From Flavobacterium sp. TAB 87 (GTDB lineage: Bacteria; Bacteroidota; Bacteroidia; Flavobacteriales; Flavobacteriaceae), in assembly GCF_001529295.1 (NCBI RefSeq), contig NZ_LLWK01000038.1:496001-560000 (forward strand): a stretch of 64,000 nucleotides of DNA, read 5' to 3'. This document shows positions 8,272 through 17,654 of the stretch, in pieces; the first letter of the stretch is position 1; every line of letters begins with the position of its first letter. The notes beneath the pieces are model-generated. The model was given only the letters and a program-made list of their open reading frames with translations, made no database searches and was not told where the DNA came from. The translations under genes and the position numbers were made by a program.

Positions 8272-9201
8272 CTAAAAACCATAGTTGACTCCCAAGCCAA
8301 ACACTTCTCTTGTTTGAAAACCTTGAAAAGCATTGTCATCATAAATAGCTTGAAATTGCACATTTGTTGATAAATATTTGTTGATTTTTAATACGACATT
8401 CAAAGAATAGTCAATATCAACGTTCTGAGGATCTTCTAAATAATTAGAATATAAATTCAATGTGTTTTCAAAGCTAACATTGGTCATTAAGTTGAACTTG
8501 TAGTAAGCCGACGCATAAAAACCAAGTTCGTAACGCATACTTTTATTGGCGTCTACTCCAAAATAATCGCCATCGACATAGCCAGGAGTTGAGGTAAACG
8601 TATTATCTACAAATGTAAATTTAGAGGTTAATGGAGCAAAATTTATTCGTAAGTTTTCGTTTTTTTTCCAGTACATACCAGGACCTAAAGTTAAATAACC
8701 TGGTGATAAAAAGCTTGTGGTATGATTTCTAATCTCTGCTCCGTTCGCATCTTTACCGTATTGGTAGCCTTTGGTAAATTGCGTTCTAAAATTAAGAAAA
8801 AAGGAGTAATACCAGTTTTCGAAAGCTTGCTTTCCTAGAATAGAATTAAATTCGAGACGATCGTCTGTCTTTTTATTAAAACTGGAGTTTTCCGATTGTA
8901 GTAACCCATAGGATGCCAAGACTTTATTGTCCCAACTTACATCATTCTTTTTGTAGTTGAAATCATAGTTGATACCCAAATTTCCAGATAAGTTGTTTTC
9001 ACCTCCAGCAGTCCAATTATTAAAGTTAGATTGATTGAACAGAAATGAAATATTTCCTTTTTTGATCCAACCATTCGGAATAGTATCGGCTAATTTCTTT
9101 GCTGCTTGTTCCGTGTTTTTAATTAATTCTTTCTCGGAGTTTTGCGCTTGTACAACAGTTGCGCTTGCTATTAGGGAAAGTACATAAAGGAACTTTTTCA
9201 T
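8272..9201 (-). CDS. DUF3078 family protein, exported
   Basis: 309 aa from MKKFLYVLSL; three upstream codons (MFI) are also open. Residues 1-19 are a signal peptide (ATVVQAQ). The body is made of alternating aromatic beta strands (WIKKGNISFLFNQSNFNNW, LASYGLLQ, YYSFFLNFRTQF) and ends in VFGLGVNYGF with a terminal Phe, as in small outer-membrane barrels. DUF3078 proteins with no known role are typical at the end of the suf/DUF2480 block in Flavobacteriaceae. It has its own promoter at 9242-9249, so it is probably a separate unit. Confidence 0.8.
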   Translation of the reverse strand: MKKFLYVLSLIASATVVQAQNSEKELIKNTEQAAKKLADTIPNGWIKKGNISFLFNQSNFNNWTAGGENNLSGNLGINYDFNYKKNDVSWDNKVLASYGLLQSENSSFNKKTDDRLEFNSILGKQAFENWYYSFFLNFRTQFTKGYQYGKDANGAEIRNHTTSFLSPGYLTLGPGMYWKKNENLRINFAPLTSKFTFVDNTFTSTPGYVDGDYFGVDANKSMRYELGFYASAYYKFNLMTNVSFENTLNLYSNYLEDPQNVDIDYSLNVVLKINKYLSTNVQFQAIYDDNAFQGFQTREVFGLGVNYGF

Positions 9202-9241
9202 AATGAACAAATTTAAATGTTAATGACCTGTATTTGTAGGA

Positions 9242-9249
9242 CAAAGATA
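9242..9249 (-). promoter_or_regulatory. Promoter of the DUF3078 gene
   Basis: Minus-strand TATCTTTG matches the -7 consensus TAnnTTTG and lies 40 bases before the ATG at 9201. Confidence 0.5.
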
Positions 9250-9296
9250 CTAAAAAGTGATAAAGTAACAGTAAAGCTAAGCGTTTACTAGATTGT

Positions 9297-9806
9297 TTAT
9301 TTCTTGCTTTCTTTATAAAGAGGTACTGCAGAGCAGGCTTCGCCGTACATGATGCTTTTTGCAAAAGGCTGCAAATAGTTCGCTGCTAGCACATAGGCAC
9401 GCATGGGAACGGGCATTCGGGAGCATCCTTTAATGATCATTGATTTGCCTTTATAAGTACTGTAGTCTATTTTTGAAAGTAGTTCTTCGTACAAACTACC
9501 TTCTAGATCTTCAAGAGATCCATTGATGATTTTTTTTGCAAAAGGCACCAACTGTATCGTAACTAAAATCGCAGCCCAAGCCGGAATAATAGCATCGGTA
9601 CTGCATTCAATTGCGACATAATGGCCTTGATAGCGTGACCAATCATGGTTTTTCAAGTCTTCTCTAAAATCTTTTTCTTTTAATAATAGGCCTTCAATCA
9701 GCCATTGCGAAATGTCAATTGTAGTCCTAATTCCTTTTGGATAGTAATCTTCTAAATCAAAAACTTCAAGAGAACTATTGGCAACTTTATTTATTATTTC
9801 GTCCAT
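9297..9806 (-). CDS. DUF2480 family protein
   Basis: 169 aa, cytoplasmic by composition, no signal peptide. It reads like the Bacteroidota DUF2480 family: EVFDLEDYYPKGIRTTIDIS near the start, YVAIECSTDAIIPAWAAILV in the middle and a C-terminal MIIKGCSRMPVPMRAYVLA with a conserved cysteine. Its place next to sufE and DUF59 is conserved in flavobacteria, which hints at Fe-S or sulfur metabolism, but no function is established. A terminator separates it from the suf genes upstream. Confidence 0.8.
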   Translation of the reverse strand: MDEIINKVANSSLEVFDLEDYYPKGIRTTIDISQWLIEGLLLKEKDFREDLKNHDWSRYQGHYVAIECSTDAIIPAWAAILVTIQLVPFAKKIINGSLEDLEGSLYEELLSKIDYSTYKGKSMIIKGCSRMPVPMRAYVLAANYLQPFAKSIMYGEACSAVPLYKESKK

Positions 9807-9833
9807 TTCTTAAAAAAATTATGGTTTAAAAAA

Positions 9834-9877
9834 ACAGTCCTTTACTATTCAATAAAAATTGAATAGTAAAGGACTGT
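9834..9877 (-). terminator. Terminator at the end of the sufS-sufE-DUF59 unit
   Basis: A perfect 20-bp stem with a 4-base loop, 17 bases after the DUF59 stop; on the minus strand it is followed by a run of seven T. Confidence 0.9.
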
Positions 9878-9894
9878 ATAGCAAGGGCTCTTAT

Positions 9895-10218
9895 CTAAAG
9901 CATTCCTAATTCTAATTTTGCTTCTTCGCTCATTAAATCTTTACTCCATGGCGGATCAAAGGTAATTTCGACATCAGCATCTTTTACATTTTCAATTTTC
10001 TTCACTTTCTCTTCTACTTCTCTTGGTAAGCTTTCTGCTACTGGGCAGTTTGGAGAGGTTAACGTCATTAAAATTTTTACTTCGTAATCGGTGTTAACCA
10101 TGACGTCGTAAATTAATCCTAATTCGTAAATGTCAACAGGTATTTCTGGATCGTAAATCGTTTTTAATGTTTTTACAATTAATTCGCCTAATTCGTTAGT
10201 GTCTATTTCTGGTTCCAT
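9895..10218 (-). CDS. SUF system assembly protein, DUF59/MIP18 (SufT-like)
   Basis: 107 aa, typical for a single DUF59 domain. Motifs: TLKTIYDPEIPVDIYELGLI (DPE and the conserved Glu of the family), then MTLTSPNCPVAESLP with the conserved Cys, and DVEITFDPPWSKDLMSEEAK near the end. DUF59 proteins help Fe-S cluster maturation or transfer. It is the last gene of the minus-strand unit after sufE (67 bases) and before a strong terminator. Confidence 0.88.
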   Translation of the reverse strand: MEPEIDTNELGELIVKTLKTIYDPEIPVDIYELGLIYDVMVNTDYEVKILMTLTSPNCPVAESLPREVEEKVKKIENVKDADVEITFDPPWSKDLMSEEAKLELGML

Positions 10219-10285
10219 TTTCTTTAATTTTATTTGTTTGTTACCCTATAAATTTAGTTGAGACTAAACGGATGGGATTAAATCT

Positions 10286-10711
10286 TTAATTTTTGTTCTT
10301 TGAATCAAAAGCCAAAGCGTACATTTTAATGTTTTTAATCATAGAGACTAAGCCATTTGCACGAGTAGCCGATAAATGCTCTTTTAAGCCAATATCGTCG
10401 ATAAATTTAAGATCGGCATTGACAATGTCAATCGCTTTCTGATTATTGAAAGCACGTATTAAAATGGCAATAATTCCTTTAGTTAAAATTGCGTCACTAT
10501 CTGCTGTAAAAACCACTTTGTCGTCGTCTTGCTCGCCTTGCAGCCAAACCTTCGACTGACATCCTTTAATTAAGTTGACATCTGTTTTATATTCTTCTTT
10601 AATCATAGGAAGTGTTTTTCCTAATTCAATAATGTATTCGTAGCGTTGCATCCAATCTTCAAACATCGAAAATTCGTCTACAATTTCTTCTTGTATTTCT
10701 TTAATTGTCAT
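10286..10711 (-). CDS. sufE: Cysteine desulfuration protein SufE
   Basis: 141 aa. SufE takes the persulfide sulfur from SufS and passes it to SufB. The acceptor cysteine lies in VNLIKGCQSKVWLQGEQDD (Cys51), the hallmark GCQS motif; FSMFEDWMQRYEYIIELGK is the usual N-terminal helix and GLKEHLSATRANGLVSMIK the C-terminal one. It lies 20 bases after a small lipoprotein gene that separates it from sufS. Confidence 0.93.
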   Translation of the reverse strand: MTIKEIQEEIVDEFSMFEDWMQRYEYIIELGKTLPMIKEEYKTDVNLIKGCQSKVWLQGEQDDDKVVFTADSDAILTKGIIAILIRAFNNQKAIDIVNADLKFIDDIGLKEHLSATRANGLVSMIKNIKMYALAFDSKNKN

Positions 10712-10731
10712 TGTGTTGAATTTTATTCTTT

Positions 10732-11157
10732 CTAGTTTTTATTTAAAGCAACTAGTAAGTTTACTAATTTTTCTATTTCGGCTGGCGGAAAACCATGATC
10801 AAAAGCGGGAGTTTCATACGTTTTTCCCTCTTTTGTTATTTTTAAATTCGCAATTGCAGCCCCGTCGTAAAAACGTTTTTCGGTGGGCGCTTTTACATTG
10901 GCAATTGCTGGAACATTTATTTTTTCAAATTCACTAGCAATTGCTTTCCAGTCTTTATCGCTAATTTCGAGAACTAAAGGTTGTTCGGCTCTCGCGTTTA
11001 AAATTACTGCTGACTTATTTTCGACGCTAATGTTTTGGTACAAACCTCTAGAAACAGCCGAATATTCGATAGTTACATCTTTTAGTATGTCAGTTTTATG
11101 ACTCGCACAGCCCAATTGCATCAAAAAGGTCAAAAATAATAAAGGTATAATTTTCAT
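10732..11157 (-). CDS. Small putative lipoprotein inside the suf unit
   Basis: 141 aa with a signal peptide ending in the lipobox MQLGCASH (Cys17). The body is a single mixed alpha/beta domain: ILKDVTIEYSAVS, LVLEISDKDWKAIASEFEKI and AIANLKITKEGKTYETPAF. No catalytic motif is evident and the family is not recognised. It sits 12 bases after sufS and 20 bases before sufE on the same strand, so it must be co-transcribed with them, although an exported lipoprotein has no obvious role in cytoplasmic Fe-S assembly. Confidence 0.75.
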   Translation of the reverse strand: MKIIPLLFLTFLMQLGCASHKTDILKDVTIEYSAVSRGLYQNISVENKSAVILNARAEQPLVLEISDKDWKAIASEFEKINVPAIANVKAPTEKRFYDGAAIANLKITKEGKTYETPAFDHGFPPAEIEKLVNLLVALNKN

Positions 11158-11169
11158 ACTAGTGTTTTT

Positions 11170-12384
11170 TTAGCTTAACATCATTTGAGCTTTCTTGACC
11201 GCTTCTACCATCAAATCTATTTCTTCTTTGGTATTGTAAAATGAAAAAGAAGCACGTATGGTTCCCGGAATATTATAATAGTTCATGATTGGTTGTGTAC
11301 AATGATGTCCAGTTCGTACGGCAATGCCCAGTTTGTCAATTATTGAACCAACATCGTACGGATGAATTCCTTCGATATTAAAGGAAATTACAGCGGTTTT
11401 TTGATCTGAAGTTCCGTAAATTTTCAGTCCTTCAATTTCTAATAAACGTTTGGTTCCGTAAGCTAAAAGTTCACTCTCTTGTTGCTGTATATTTTCAAAG
11501 CCTATTTTATTTAAATAATCAATAGCAGTTCCTAAAACAATTCCGCCTGCAATATTGGGTGTTCCTGCTTCAAATTTATGAGGCAATTCCGCATAAGTTG
11601 TTTTCTCGAAAGTAACTTCTTTGATCATTTCGCCACCACCTTGATACGGAGGTAATTTATTCAGCCAAGCTTCTTTCCCGTATAAAATACCAGTTCCAGT
11701 TGGCGCACACATTTTATGTCCAGAAAAAACATAAAAGTCACAATCTAAATCCTGAACATCGGGTATTAAATGCGGTACCGCTTGCGCACCATCTACTAGA
11801 ACAGCTGCACCAACGGCATGTGCTTTACGGATCATTTCCTTTACAGGATTAATGGTCCCTAATGCATTTGAAATATGATTGAAGGTTACAATTTTTGTTT
11901 TGTCTGAAAGTAAGTTTTCATATTCGCTTTGAATCAATTCTCCTTTATCATTCATTGGAATAACCTTTAGAATTGCCCCTGTTTTTTCGCAAAGCAACTG
12001 CCAAGGCACAATATTACTGTGGTGTTCTAGGGCAGAAACTAAAATCTCATCACCCGATTTTAAAATCGAAGCAAATCCGCTGGAAACTAAATTGATTCCA
12101 AACGTAGTGCCCGAAGTAAACAACACTTCATGCAAATGTTCGGCGTTTATATGTTCTTTTACCGTAGCACGCGAAATTTCGTAAGCATCGGTTGCCAATT
12201 GACTCAATGTGTGAACTCCACGATGAATATTGGCATTTATTTCTTGATAATATTTTGAAATCGCGTCGATCACTACTTGCGGTTTTTGCGAGGTAGCACC
12301 GTTGTCGAAATATACTAAAGGTTTTCCGTTCACTTTTTCGTTCAAAATCGGAAAATCGGCTCTTATTTGTTGAATGTCTAGCAT
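11170..12384 (-). CDS. sufS: Cysteine desulfurase SufS (class II)
   Basis: 404 aa. A PLP enzyme that takes sulfur from cysteine as an enzyme persulfide for SufE. Visible parts: VYFDNGATSQKP and NIHRGVHTLS at the N-terminus, VSALEHHSNIVPWQ, the PLP lysine in DFYVFSGHKMCAPTGTGILYG, and the active cysteine loop VRTGHHCTQPIMNYY near the C-terminus. Length and the RxGHHC motif point to SufS rather than IscS/NifS. It opens the second suf half and has its own promoter at 12410-12417. Confidence 0.95.
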   Translation of the reverse strand: MLDIQQIRADFPILNEKVNGKPLVYFDNGATSQKPQVVIDAISKYYQEINANIHRGVHTLSQLATDAYEISRATVKEHINAEHLHEVLFTSGTTFGINLVSSGFASILKSGDEILVSALEHHSNIVPWQLLCEKTGAILKVIPMNDKGELIQSEYENLLSDKTKIVTFNHISNALGTINPVKEMIRKAHAVGAAVLVDGAQAVPHLIPDVQDLDCDFYVFSGHKMCAPTGTGILYGKEAWLNKLPPYQGGGEMIKEVTFEKTTYAELPHKFEAGTPNIAGGIVLGTAIDYLNKIGFENIQQQESELLAYGTKRLLEIEGLKIYGTSDQKTAVISFNIEGIHPYDVGSIIDKLGIAVRTGHHCTQPIMNYYNIPGTIRASFSFYNTKEEIDLMVEAVKKAQMMLS

Positions 12385-12409
12385 AGCTTATTTAGAAAAA
12401 TTCTAATTA

Positions 12410-12417
12410 CAAAAGTA
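12410..12417 (-). promoter_or_regulatory. Promoter of sufS
   Basis: Minus-strand TACTTTTG matches TAnnTTTG and lies 25 bases before the sufS ATG. It explains how the sufS half can be transcribed although opposite-strand genes separate it from sufD. Confidence 0.5.
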
Positions 12418-12595
12418 CAAAAAGTAAATTGTTTTCGACTTCATTTCAAGGTATAGATTAACGCCTTTTTATTTATAACGTAATAGTTTTTTTGCTTTTT
12501 ACGGTTTTGTAGCTTCGAGGGCAGTTGAATATTGTTTTTCAAGGAGTTTGCTCGTCGATAAGTTTTTATATATTCGTTAAAACGAATCAAACCAC

Positions 12596-13960
12596 ATGAA
12601 GAAAATTTTTAAAATTCTAGTAGTAGCAGTGCTTGGGATATTAGCGTATTTCGTGATAGCAACGTATCCCAAACTCGATTTAATTTCGGGATTTTCAGCA
12701 AAGAGTATTGCCTCAGGACATTTTATTGATAAACGTACTATTGAAACAATTGAGAAGGGCGACAATGATATTCCGCTTTTAAATTTAGCCACGAATACAG
12801 TTGATGAATCTGAACAATCAGCGTCGTCTTCTGTTTATGGATTGAAGAAAAGAAAAGCGATTTATCGCGAAGGATTAGGAGCAACATTAATCAATGCTGA
12901 TTTTGATGTTCATAAACCCTATTTGATTCCTAAGAGAAACAAATCAACTTCAACTTTACCTTTTCCATACGGAAATTCAGAACCGAAAGACACGATTTTT
13001 CAGGAAGTCGATTATAGAAAATTAAAAAGTGCAGTAAATTCTACTTTCGATGCATCAGATACTAAAGAGAAACGGACCAGAGCTGTTGTGGTTTTGTATA
13101 AAAACAAGTTGATAGCAGAGCAATACAGTACCGGATTTACTAAAAATAGCTCGATTTTAGGTTGGTCGATGACGAAAAGTATTACAAGTTCCGCTTTTGG
13201 AGTTTTGGTTAAACAAGGAAAATTTGATATTCATAAACCGGCGCCCATCAGTGAATGGCAAGATGATGATCGAAAATCTATTACCACTAACAATTTGTTG
13301 CAAATGAATTCGGGTTTAGAATGGGAAGAAAACTATAGTAGTATTTGTGATGCGACCAAAATGCTCTTTTTAGCGGAAGATATGGGTGCAGTGCAACTTG
13401 AAAAAGCGCCAAAATTTAAGCCGAATACACAGTGGAACTACTCGTCTGGAACGACCAATTTGTTGTCAAAAATTTTAAGAGGTCAATTTAGAACCCATCA
13501 AGAATATTTAGATTTTTGGTACAGTGCTGTTATCGATAAAATAGGAATGAATTCTATGCTGGTTGAAACAGATATGGTCGGAAATTTTGTTGGATCATCC
13601 TACGGATGGGCGACAGCGAGAGATTGGTCTAAGTTTGGTTTGTTGTATTTGAATAAAGGAAATTGGAACGGAGAACAAATTTTGGATGAAAGCTGGATAA
13701 ATTATACCAAAAAGCCAACAGCAACATCAAACGGTGGTTATGGTGCACAATTTTGGTTAAATGCTGGAGGAAAATTCCCAGACGTTCCTCGTGACATGTA
13801 TTATTGCAGTGGTTTTCAAGGACAAATGGTAGCTATTATTCCATCCTTAGAGATGGTAATTGTTCGAATGGGACTGAAAGAAAATCCAGATTTTGATTTT
13901 AATGGTTTTCTGAAAAAAGTAATCGAGAGTGTGAAGCAGTCAAAAGCTATGGTAGAATAG
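12596..13960 (+). CDS. Serine hydrolase, class C beta-lactamase/esterase family
   Basis: 454 aa. A hydrophobic N-terminal segment (about 5-23) anchors or exports the protein. The serine-hydrolase core follows: SxxK as SMTK with Ser191 and Lys194 (ILGWSMTKSITSSAFG), NSGLEWEENYSS, the Tyr motif WNYSSGTTNLLSK, and CSGFQGQMVAIIP in place of the third motif. This is the penicillin-binding-protein-like fold of class C beta-lactamases, DD-peptidases and esterases; the substrate cannot be told. It lies on the plus strand between sufS and sufD, so it is not part of that system. Confidence 0.85.
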   Translation: MKKIFKILVVAVLGILAYFVIATYPKLDLISGFSAKSIASGHFIDKRTIETIEKGDNDIPLLNLATNTVDESEQSASSSVYGLKKRKAIYREGLGATLINADFDVHKPYLIPKRNKSTSTLPFPYGNSEPKDTIFQEVDYRKLKSAVNSTFDASDTKEKRTRAVVVLYKNKLIAEQYSTGFTKNSSILGWSMTKSITSSAFGVLVKQGKFDIHKPAPISEWQDDDRKSITTNNLLQMNSGLEWEENYSSICDATKMLFLAEDMGAVQLEKAPKFKPNTQWNYSSGTTNLLSKILRGQFRTHQEYLDFWYSAVIDKIGMNSMLVETDMVGNFVGSSYGWATARDWSKFGLLYLNKGNWNGEQILDESWINYTKKPTATSNGGYGAQFWLNAGGKFPDVPRDMYYCSGFQGQMVAIIPSLEMVIVRMGLKENPDFDFNGFLKKVIESVKQSKAMVE

Positions 13961-14178
13961 AGTTTTGCAATTCGTTTGATAGGAAGTCTAAAGCCTTCAT
14001 AATAAAAGGTAAGTGCTATTTTTAGGATAGTGTTAGAGCTAACGCTAATTTTCATAACTTCGGCTTATCTTAGAGAAATAACTCACAAATCATATTGGAT
14101 TAAGGTGTTGCGATTTAGGAAAGATCATCTTGTAAAGAAAACTCAGAACAGAAAAAGAAATTATCTAAATCACAACAA

Positions 14179-15216
14179 ATGAAAAAAAACATCTTAACGG
14201 TGAGCATCGCAGCCGTCCTTCTTGCCTGTAATAGTGGAGTCAAAAAAGAAAATACCGCGAACGATAGTACGGACAGTATACAATATAAAGACACTATAAT
14301 AATTGCAGATGCTAACGCAAATATGCCAGAATTTGATATAAACAGCATCAAAGAATCTACAGTTGAGCTTGGAGTTTTTCCTTATTTAAATGCGCCCCAA
14401 AGCTATACGTATAACTACGATAAAAAGATAAGTACCAATGATATAAGAGATTTTGACAGAGAATATTTTGCTGTGCATGGAAGATTAATTCCTGTTGAAG
14501 GGAAAAGTTTTAAAGTACGTTTGGAGAAAGACAGAAGTGACGGCAAGAGGTTTAATAGTTTAATTGTCGATAAAAGTTACGAAGAAGCAATTTTAGCTTT
14601 AGGAGGAGTTAAAGTTAATGATGTCAGTATACCAGATTCTGAAATTGTCAGAATTGGTGATAAAGAATTAATCGATAAGAAGTACGGGCACTCTTTGGAT
14701 TATAATCTTTTGGACGATGTTAAAACGTACGTGATTAAAACAAAAGACAAAGAAATTTGGATTCAGTATTATTTACTAAACGACGAAAGCGGAGGAATAA
14801 CCATATTAGAAAAAGGTAGGTTAAATACACTTGCAATAACAAAAATTACGGCTAGTCAAATGAAAAGTGATATTGAAAAGAATGGTAAGGCTATTTTGAA
14901 TATTAATTTTGATACCGACAAAGCTTCTCTTAAGCCAGACGGACAAGAAGTAGTTAAAGAAATTACGGAGCTACTACAATCCAATCCTACACTTAAATTA
15001 TCGATAGAAGGTCATACCGATAATTCAGGGGATGCCAAGAAAAACAAACTATTGTCATTAGATCGCGCTACTAATGTTTTAAATGTCTTAGTAGCTAGTG
15101 GTGTCAGTAAAGAAAATTTAAGAGCAGTTGGTTTTGGTGCAGAAAAACCTTTAGTCGCAAACGACACCGAAGAAAATAGAGCAAAAAATAGACGAGTAGA
15201 GTTAGTGAAGTTTTAA
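14179..15216 (+). CDS. OmpA family lipoprotein
   Basis: 345 aa. Signal peptide with lipobox VLLACNSG (Cys17). Residues ~45-215 form an uncharacterised N-terminal domain. The last ~110 residues are an OmpA/MotB-like peptidoglycan-binding domain: ILNINFDTDKASLKPDGQEV, LSIEGHTDNSGDAKKN, LSLDRATNVLNVLVASGV, LRAVGFGAEKPLVANDT and ENRAKNRRVELVKF, including the Asp and Arg that contact diaminopimelate. Probably an outer-membrane lipoprotein tethered to the cell wall. Followed by a strong terminator shared with sufD. Confidence 0.9.
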   Translation: MKKNILTVSIAAVLLACNSGVKKENTANDSTDSIQYKDTIIIADANANMPEFDINSIKESTVELGVFPYLNAPQSYTYNYDKKISTNDIRDFDREYFAVHGRLIPVEGKSFKVRLEKDRSDGKRFNSLIVDKSYEEAILALGGVKVNDVSIPDSEIVRIGDKELIDKKYGHSLDYNLLDDVKTYVIKTKDKEIWIQYYLLNDESGGITILEKGRLNTLAITKITASQMKSDIEKNGKAILNINFDTDKASLKPDGQEVVKEITELLQSNPTLKLSIEGHTDNSGDAKKNKLLSLDRATNVLNVLVASGVSKENLRAVGFGAEKPLVANDTEENRAKNRRVELVKF

Positions 15217-15265
15217 AGAGAAGCTTTTATGGATTAGATTTTATTTTGAAGAGCATTAAAAAAAT

Positions 15266-15302
15266 AAAGAGCGCAAAGTTTATTTTAAACTTTGCGCTCT
15301 TT
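15266..15302. terminator. Bidirectional terminator between the OmpA lipoprotein and sufD
   Basis: Perfect 17-bp stem (AAAGAGCGCAAAGTTTA and complement) with a TTT loop at 283-285 of this kilobase, between converging genes. It closes both the OmpA gene and the sufABCD half. Confidence 0.9.
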
Positions 15303-15336
15303 GCGTAAATACTACTGCATATTGCGAGTCAGTATG

Positions 15337-16653
15337 CTATAAATCGAAACCTAATTTCACTCCTAATTTAGTAGCAATAATTTTAGTAATTCGTTGTTTT
15401 AATTCTGGTATTTTAATGCTTTCGATAACAGCATTAGAGAATGCGTACATCAACAATGCTTTGGCTTCTTTTTTAGGAATACCACGCGATTGCATGTAAA
15501 ACATAGCCGTTTCGTCTAATTGACCAATTGTACATCCGTGTGAGCATTTTACATCATCAGCAAAAATCTCCAATTGTGGTTTAGCGTTAATTGTAGCTTT
15601 GTCACTCAACAAAATATTATTACTTTTCTGGAATGCGTTGGTTTTTTGTGCTTCTTTATTAACAAATATTTTTCCGTTAAAAACACCAGTAGATCGATCA
15701 GAGAAAATCCCTTTGTAATCTTGAAAACTTTCGCAATTGGGTTGCGAGTGATTCACCAAAGTGTAATGGTCAACGTGTTGCTTTTCTCCAATAATAGTAA
15801 TTCCGTTCATTGTACTTGTCAAACGCTCACCAAAATGATAAAAATTCAAGTTGTTACGAGTCAGGTTTCCTCCAAAAGAGAAGGTGTGCACATAAACATG
15901 ACTTTCTTGTTGTTGTGAAACGAAAGTATTGTCTATTAAATTTGCATTTTCATTGTCATTCTGAATCTTATAATAATCGACAATAGCTCTTTTTTGCGCA
16001 AAAATCTCAGTAACCGAATTGGTTAAAACTGGATTTTCATTCAGACTTTGGTGGCGCTCAATAATTTGTACATGAGAGTTTTCTCCAACAATTACCAAGT
16101 TACGGGGCTGAACCATTAATGCAGCTTCATTTCCAGTAGAGAAATACATAATCTCAATAGGTTTGTCAACCACTTTTGATTTTGGAATATTGATGTAAGC
16201 TCCTTCACAAGCAAATGCCGTATTCAAAGACGTTAAACTATCGTCTTTGTTTGCAACTTGATTGAAATAGGCATCAATAATCATTTTGTATTTTGGTTTG
16301 GTCAATGCTGATGACATCAAACAAACATCAATTCCTTCGTGTGTTGTTGAAGATAGATGCGAACTAAAAACGCCATCGATAAAAACCACTTTATACGTGT
16401 CTATTTCATGAATGAAATACTTTTTAACGTGATTAAATTCAACCGCACTTTCTTGCTTTGGAAAAACCGTAAAGTCATTTTTTAAAATAGCATTTAGTGA
16501 GGTATATTTCCAGGCTTCGTCTTTTTTAGATGGGAATCCTTGGTCTTCAAACGTTTTTATCGCCTGAGTTCTGATGTCGTGTAGTTCTGTGTGAACATCA
16601 ACACGCTCTTCAAAAGCCATAAAAGACGATACTAATTTTTCTTTTAAATCCAT
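15337..16653 (-). CDS. sufD: Fe-S cluster assembly protein SufD
   Basis: 438 aa. SufD forms the SufBC2D scaffold complex. The N-terminal helical part (DQGFPSKKDEAWKYTSLN) precedes a long beta-helix (residues ~130-360) and the family's closing block ADDVKCSHGCTIGQLDETAMFYMQ and SRGIPKKEAKALLMYAF, with the conserved histidine and cysteine. It is the last gene of the sufA-B-C-D half, 129 bases after sufC, ended by a terminator. Confidence 0.94.
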   Translation of the reverse strand: MDLKEKLVSSFMAFEERVDVHTELHDIRTQAIKTFEDQGFPSKKDEAWKYTSLNAILKNDFTVFPKQESAVEFNHVKKYFIHEIDTYKVVFIDGVFSSHLSSTTHEGIDVCLMSSALTKPKYKMIIDAYFNQVANKDDSLTSLNTAFACEGAYINIPKSKVVDKPIEIMYFSTGNEAALMVQPRNLVIVGENSHVQIIERHQSLNENPVLTNSVTEIFAQKRAIVDYYKIQNDNENANLIDNTFVSQQQESHVYVHTFSFGGNLTRNNLNFYHFGERLTSTMNGITIIGEKQHVDHYTLVNHSQPNCESFQDYKGIFSDRSTGVFNGKIFVNKEAQKTNAFQKSNNILLSDKATINAKPQLEIFADDVKCSHGCTIGQLDETAMFYMQSRGIPKKEAKALLMYAFSNAVIESIKIPELKQRITKIIATKLGVKLGFDL

Positions 16654-16782
16654 TTTAATTTAGGCTTAAAGCCGAAAGTAAAGAGTAAATAACTCCTATT
16701 TTTCAACTATGCTGTTATTATCAATCTTTAAGTGAAAAAGTAGAATAATTTACCATTTCACTTAAAGACGTTTGATTATTTT

Positions 16783-17535
16783 TTAAGCTTCTTGTTCTTG
16801 TTTGATCCAATCGTATCCTTTTTCTTCTAACTCGTGAGCTAGTTCTTTTCCGCCCGATTTTACGATTTTTCCATTGTATAATACGTGAACGAAATCAGGA
16901 ACGATATAATCTAATAAACGCTGGTAGTGTGTAATTACAATGATTGCATTTTTGTCACTTTTAAGTTTGTTAACACCGTTAGCAACAATTCGCAAGGCAT
17001 CAATATCCAAACCAGAGTCAGTTTCATCAAGAATAGCCAATTTTGGCTCTAACATTGCCATTTGAAAAATCTCATTACGTTTTTTTTCTCCACCCGAAAA
17101 ACCTTCGTTTAAAGAACGAGATAAAAACTTACGATCAATTTCTAATAATTCTGATTTCTCACGAATGACTTTCAACATTTTATTGGCTGGCATTTCTTCT
17201 AAACCATTCGCTTTGCGCGTCTCGTTTATAGCTGTTTTCATAAAGTTAGTTACACTTACTCCAGGAATTTCAACAGGATATTGAAACGACAAGAAAACCC
17301 CTTTGTGTGCTCTTTCTTCTGGAGCAAGATCGGCAAGATCTTCTCCGTCTAAAAAAACGTCTCCTTGCGTCACCTCAAAGTTTTCATTTCCAGCAATTAC
17401 TGCTGCAAGTGTACTTTTTCCAGAACCATTTGGTCCCATGATAGCATGAACTTCTCCCGCTTTAACTTCTATATTGATTCCTTTCAGGATTTCTTTATCG
17501 CCAATTGAGGCGTGAAGGTTTTTTATACTTAACAT
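16783..17535 (-). CDS. sufC: Fe-S assembly ATPase SufC
   Basis: 250 aa from MLSIKNLHASIGDKEILKGI; an upstream ATG at 17568 would add eleven unconserved residues. ABC-type ATPase without membrane part: Walker A GPNGSGKST, Q loop SFQYPVEIPG, signature FSGGEKKRNEIFQMAML (the SGGEKKRNE form is typical of SufC), Walker B LAILDETDSGLDIDAL and the H loop VITHYQRLLDY. SufC drives conformational change in SufBC2D during cluster building. Confidence 0.95.
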   Translation of the reverse strand: MLSIKNLHASIGDKEILKGINIEVKAGEVHAIMGPNGSGKSTLAAVIAGNENFEVTQGDVFLDGEDLADLAPEERAHKGVFLSFQYPVEIPGVSVTNFMKTAINETRKANGLEEMPANKMLKVIREKSELLEIDRKFLSRSLNEGFSGGEKKRNEIFQMAMLEPKLAILDETDSGLDIDALRIVANGVNKLKSDKNAIIVITHYQRLLDYIVPDFVHVLYNGKIVKSGGKELAHELEEKGYDWIKQEQEA

Positions 17536-17654
17536 GTTTATTGTTTGTTTAAAATTTAAAAGCATCAAATTTCAATTAGTGGTGAAACCTGCCGCGTTTA
17601 AATCTTTCTTGTTTTAAATATGATATTTATTTAATCTCTTGAATTCTAACTTCT

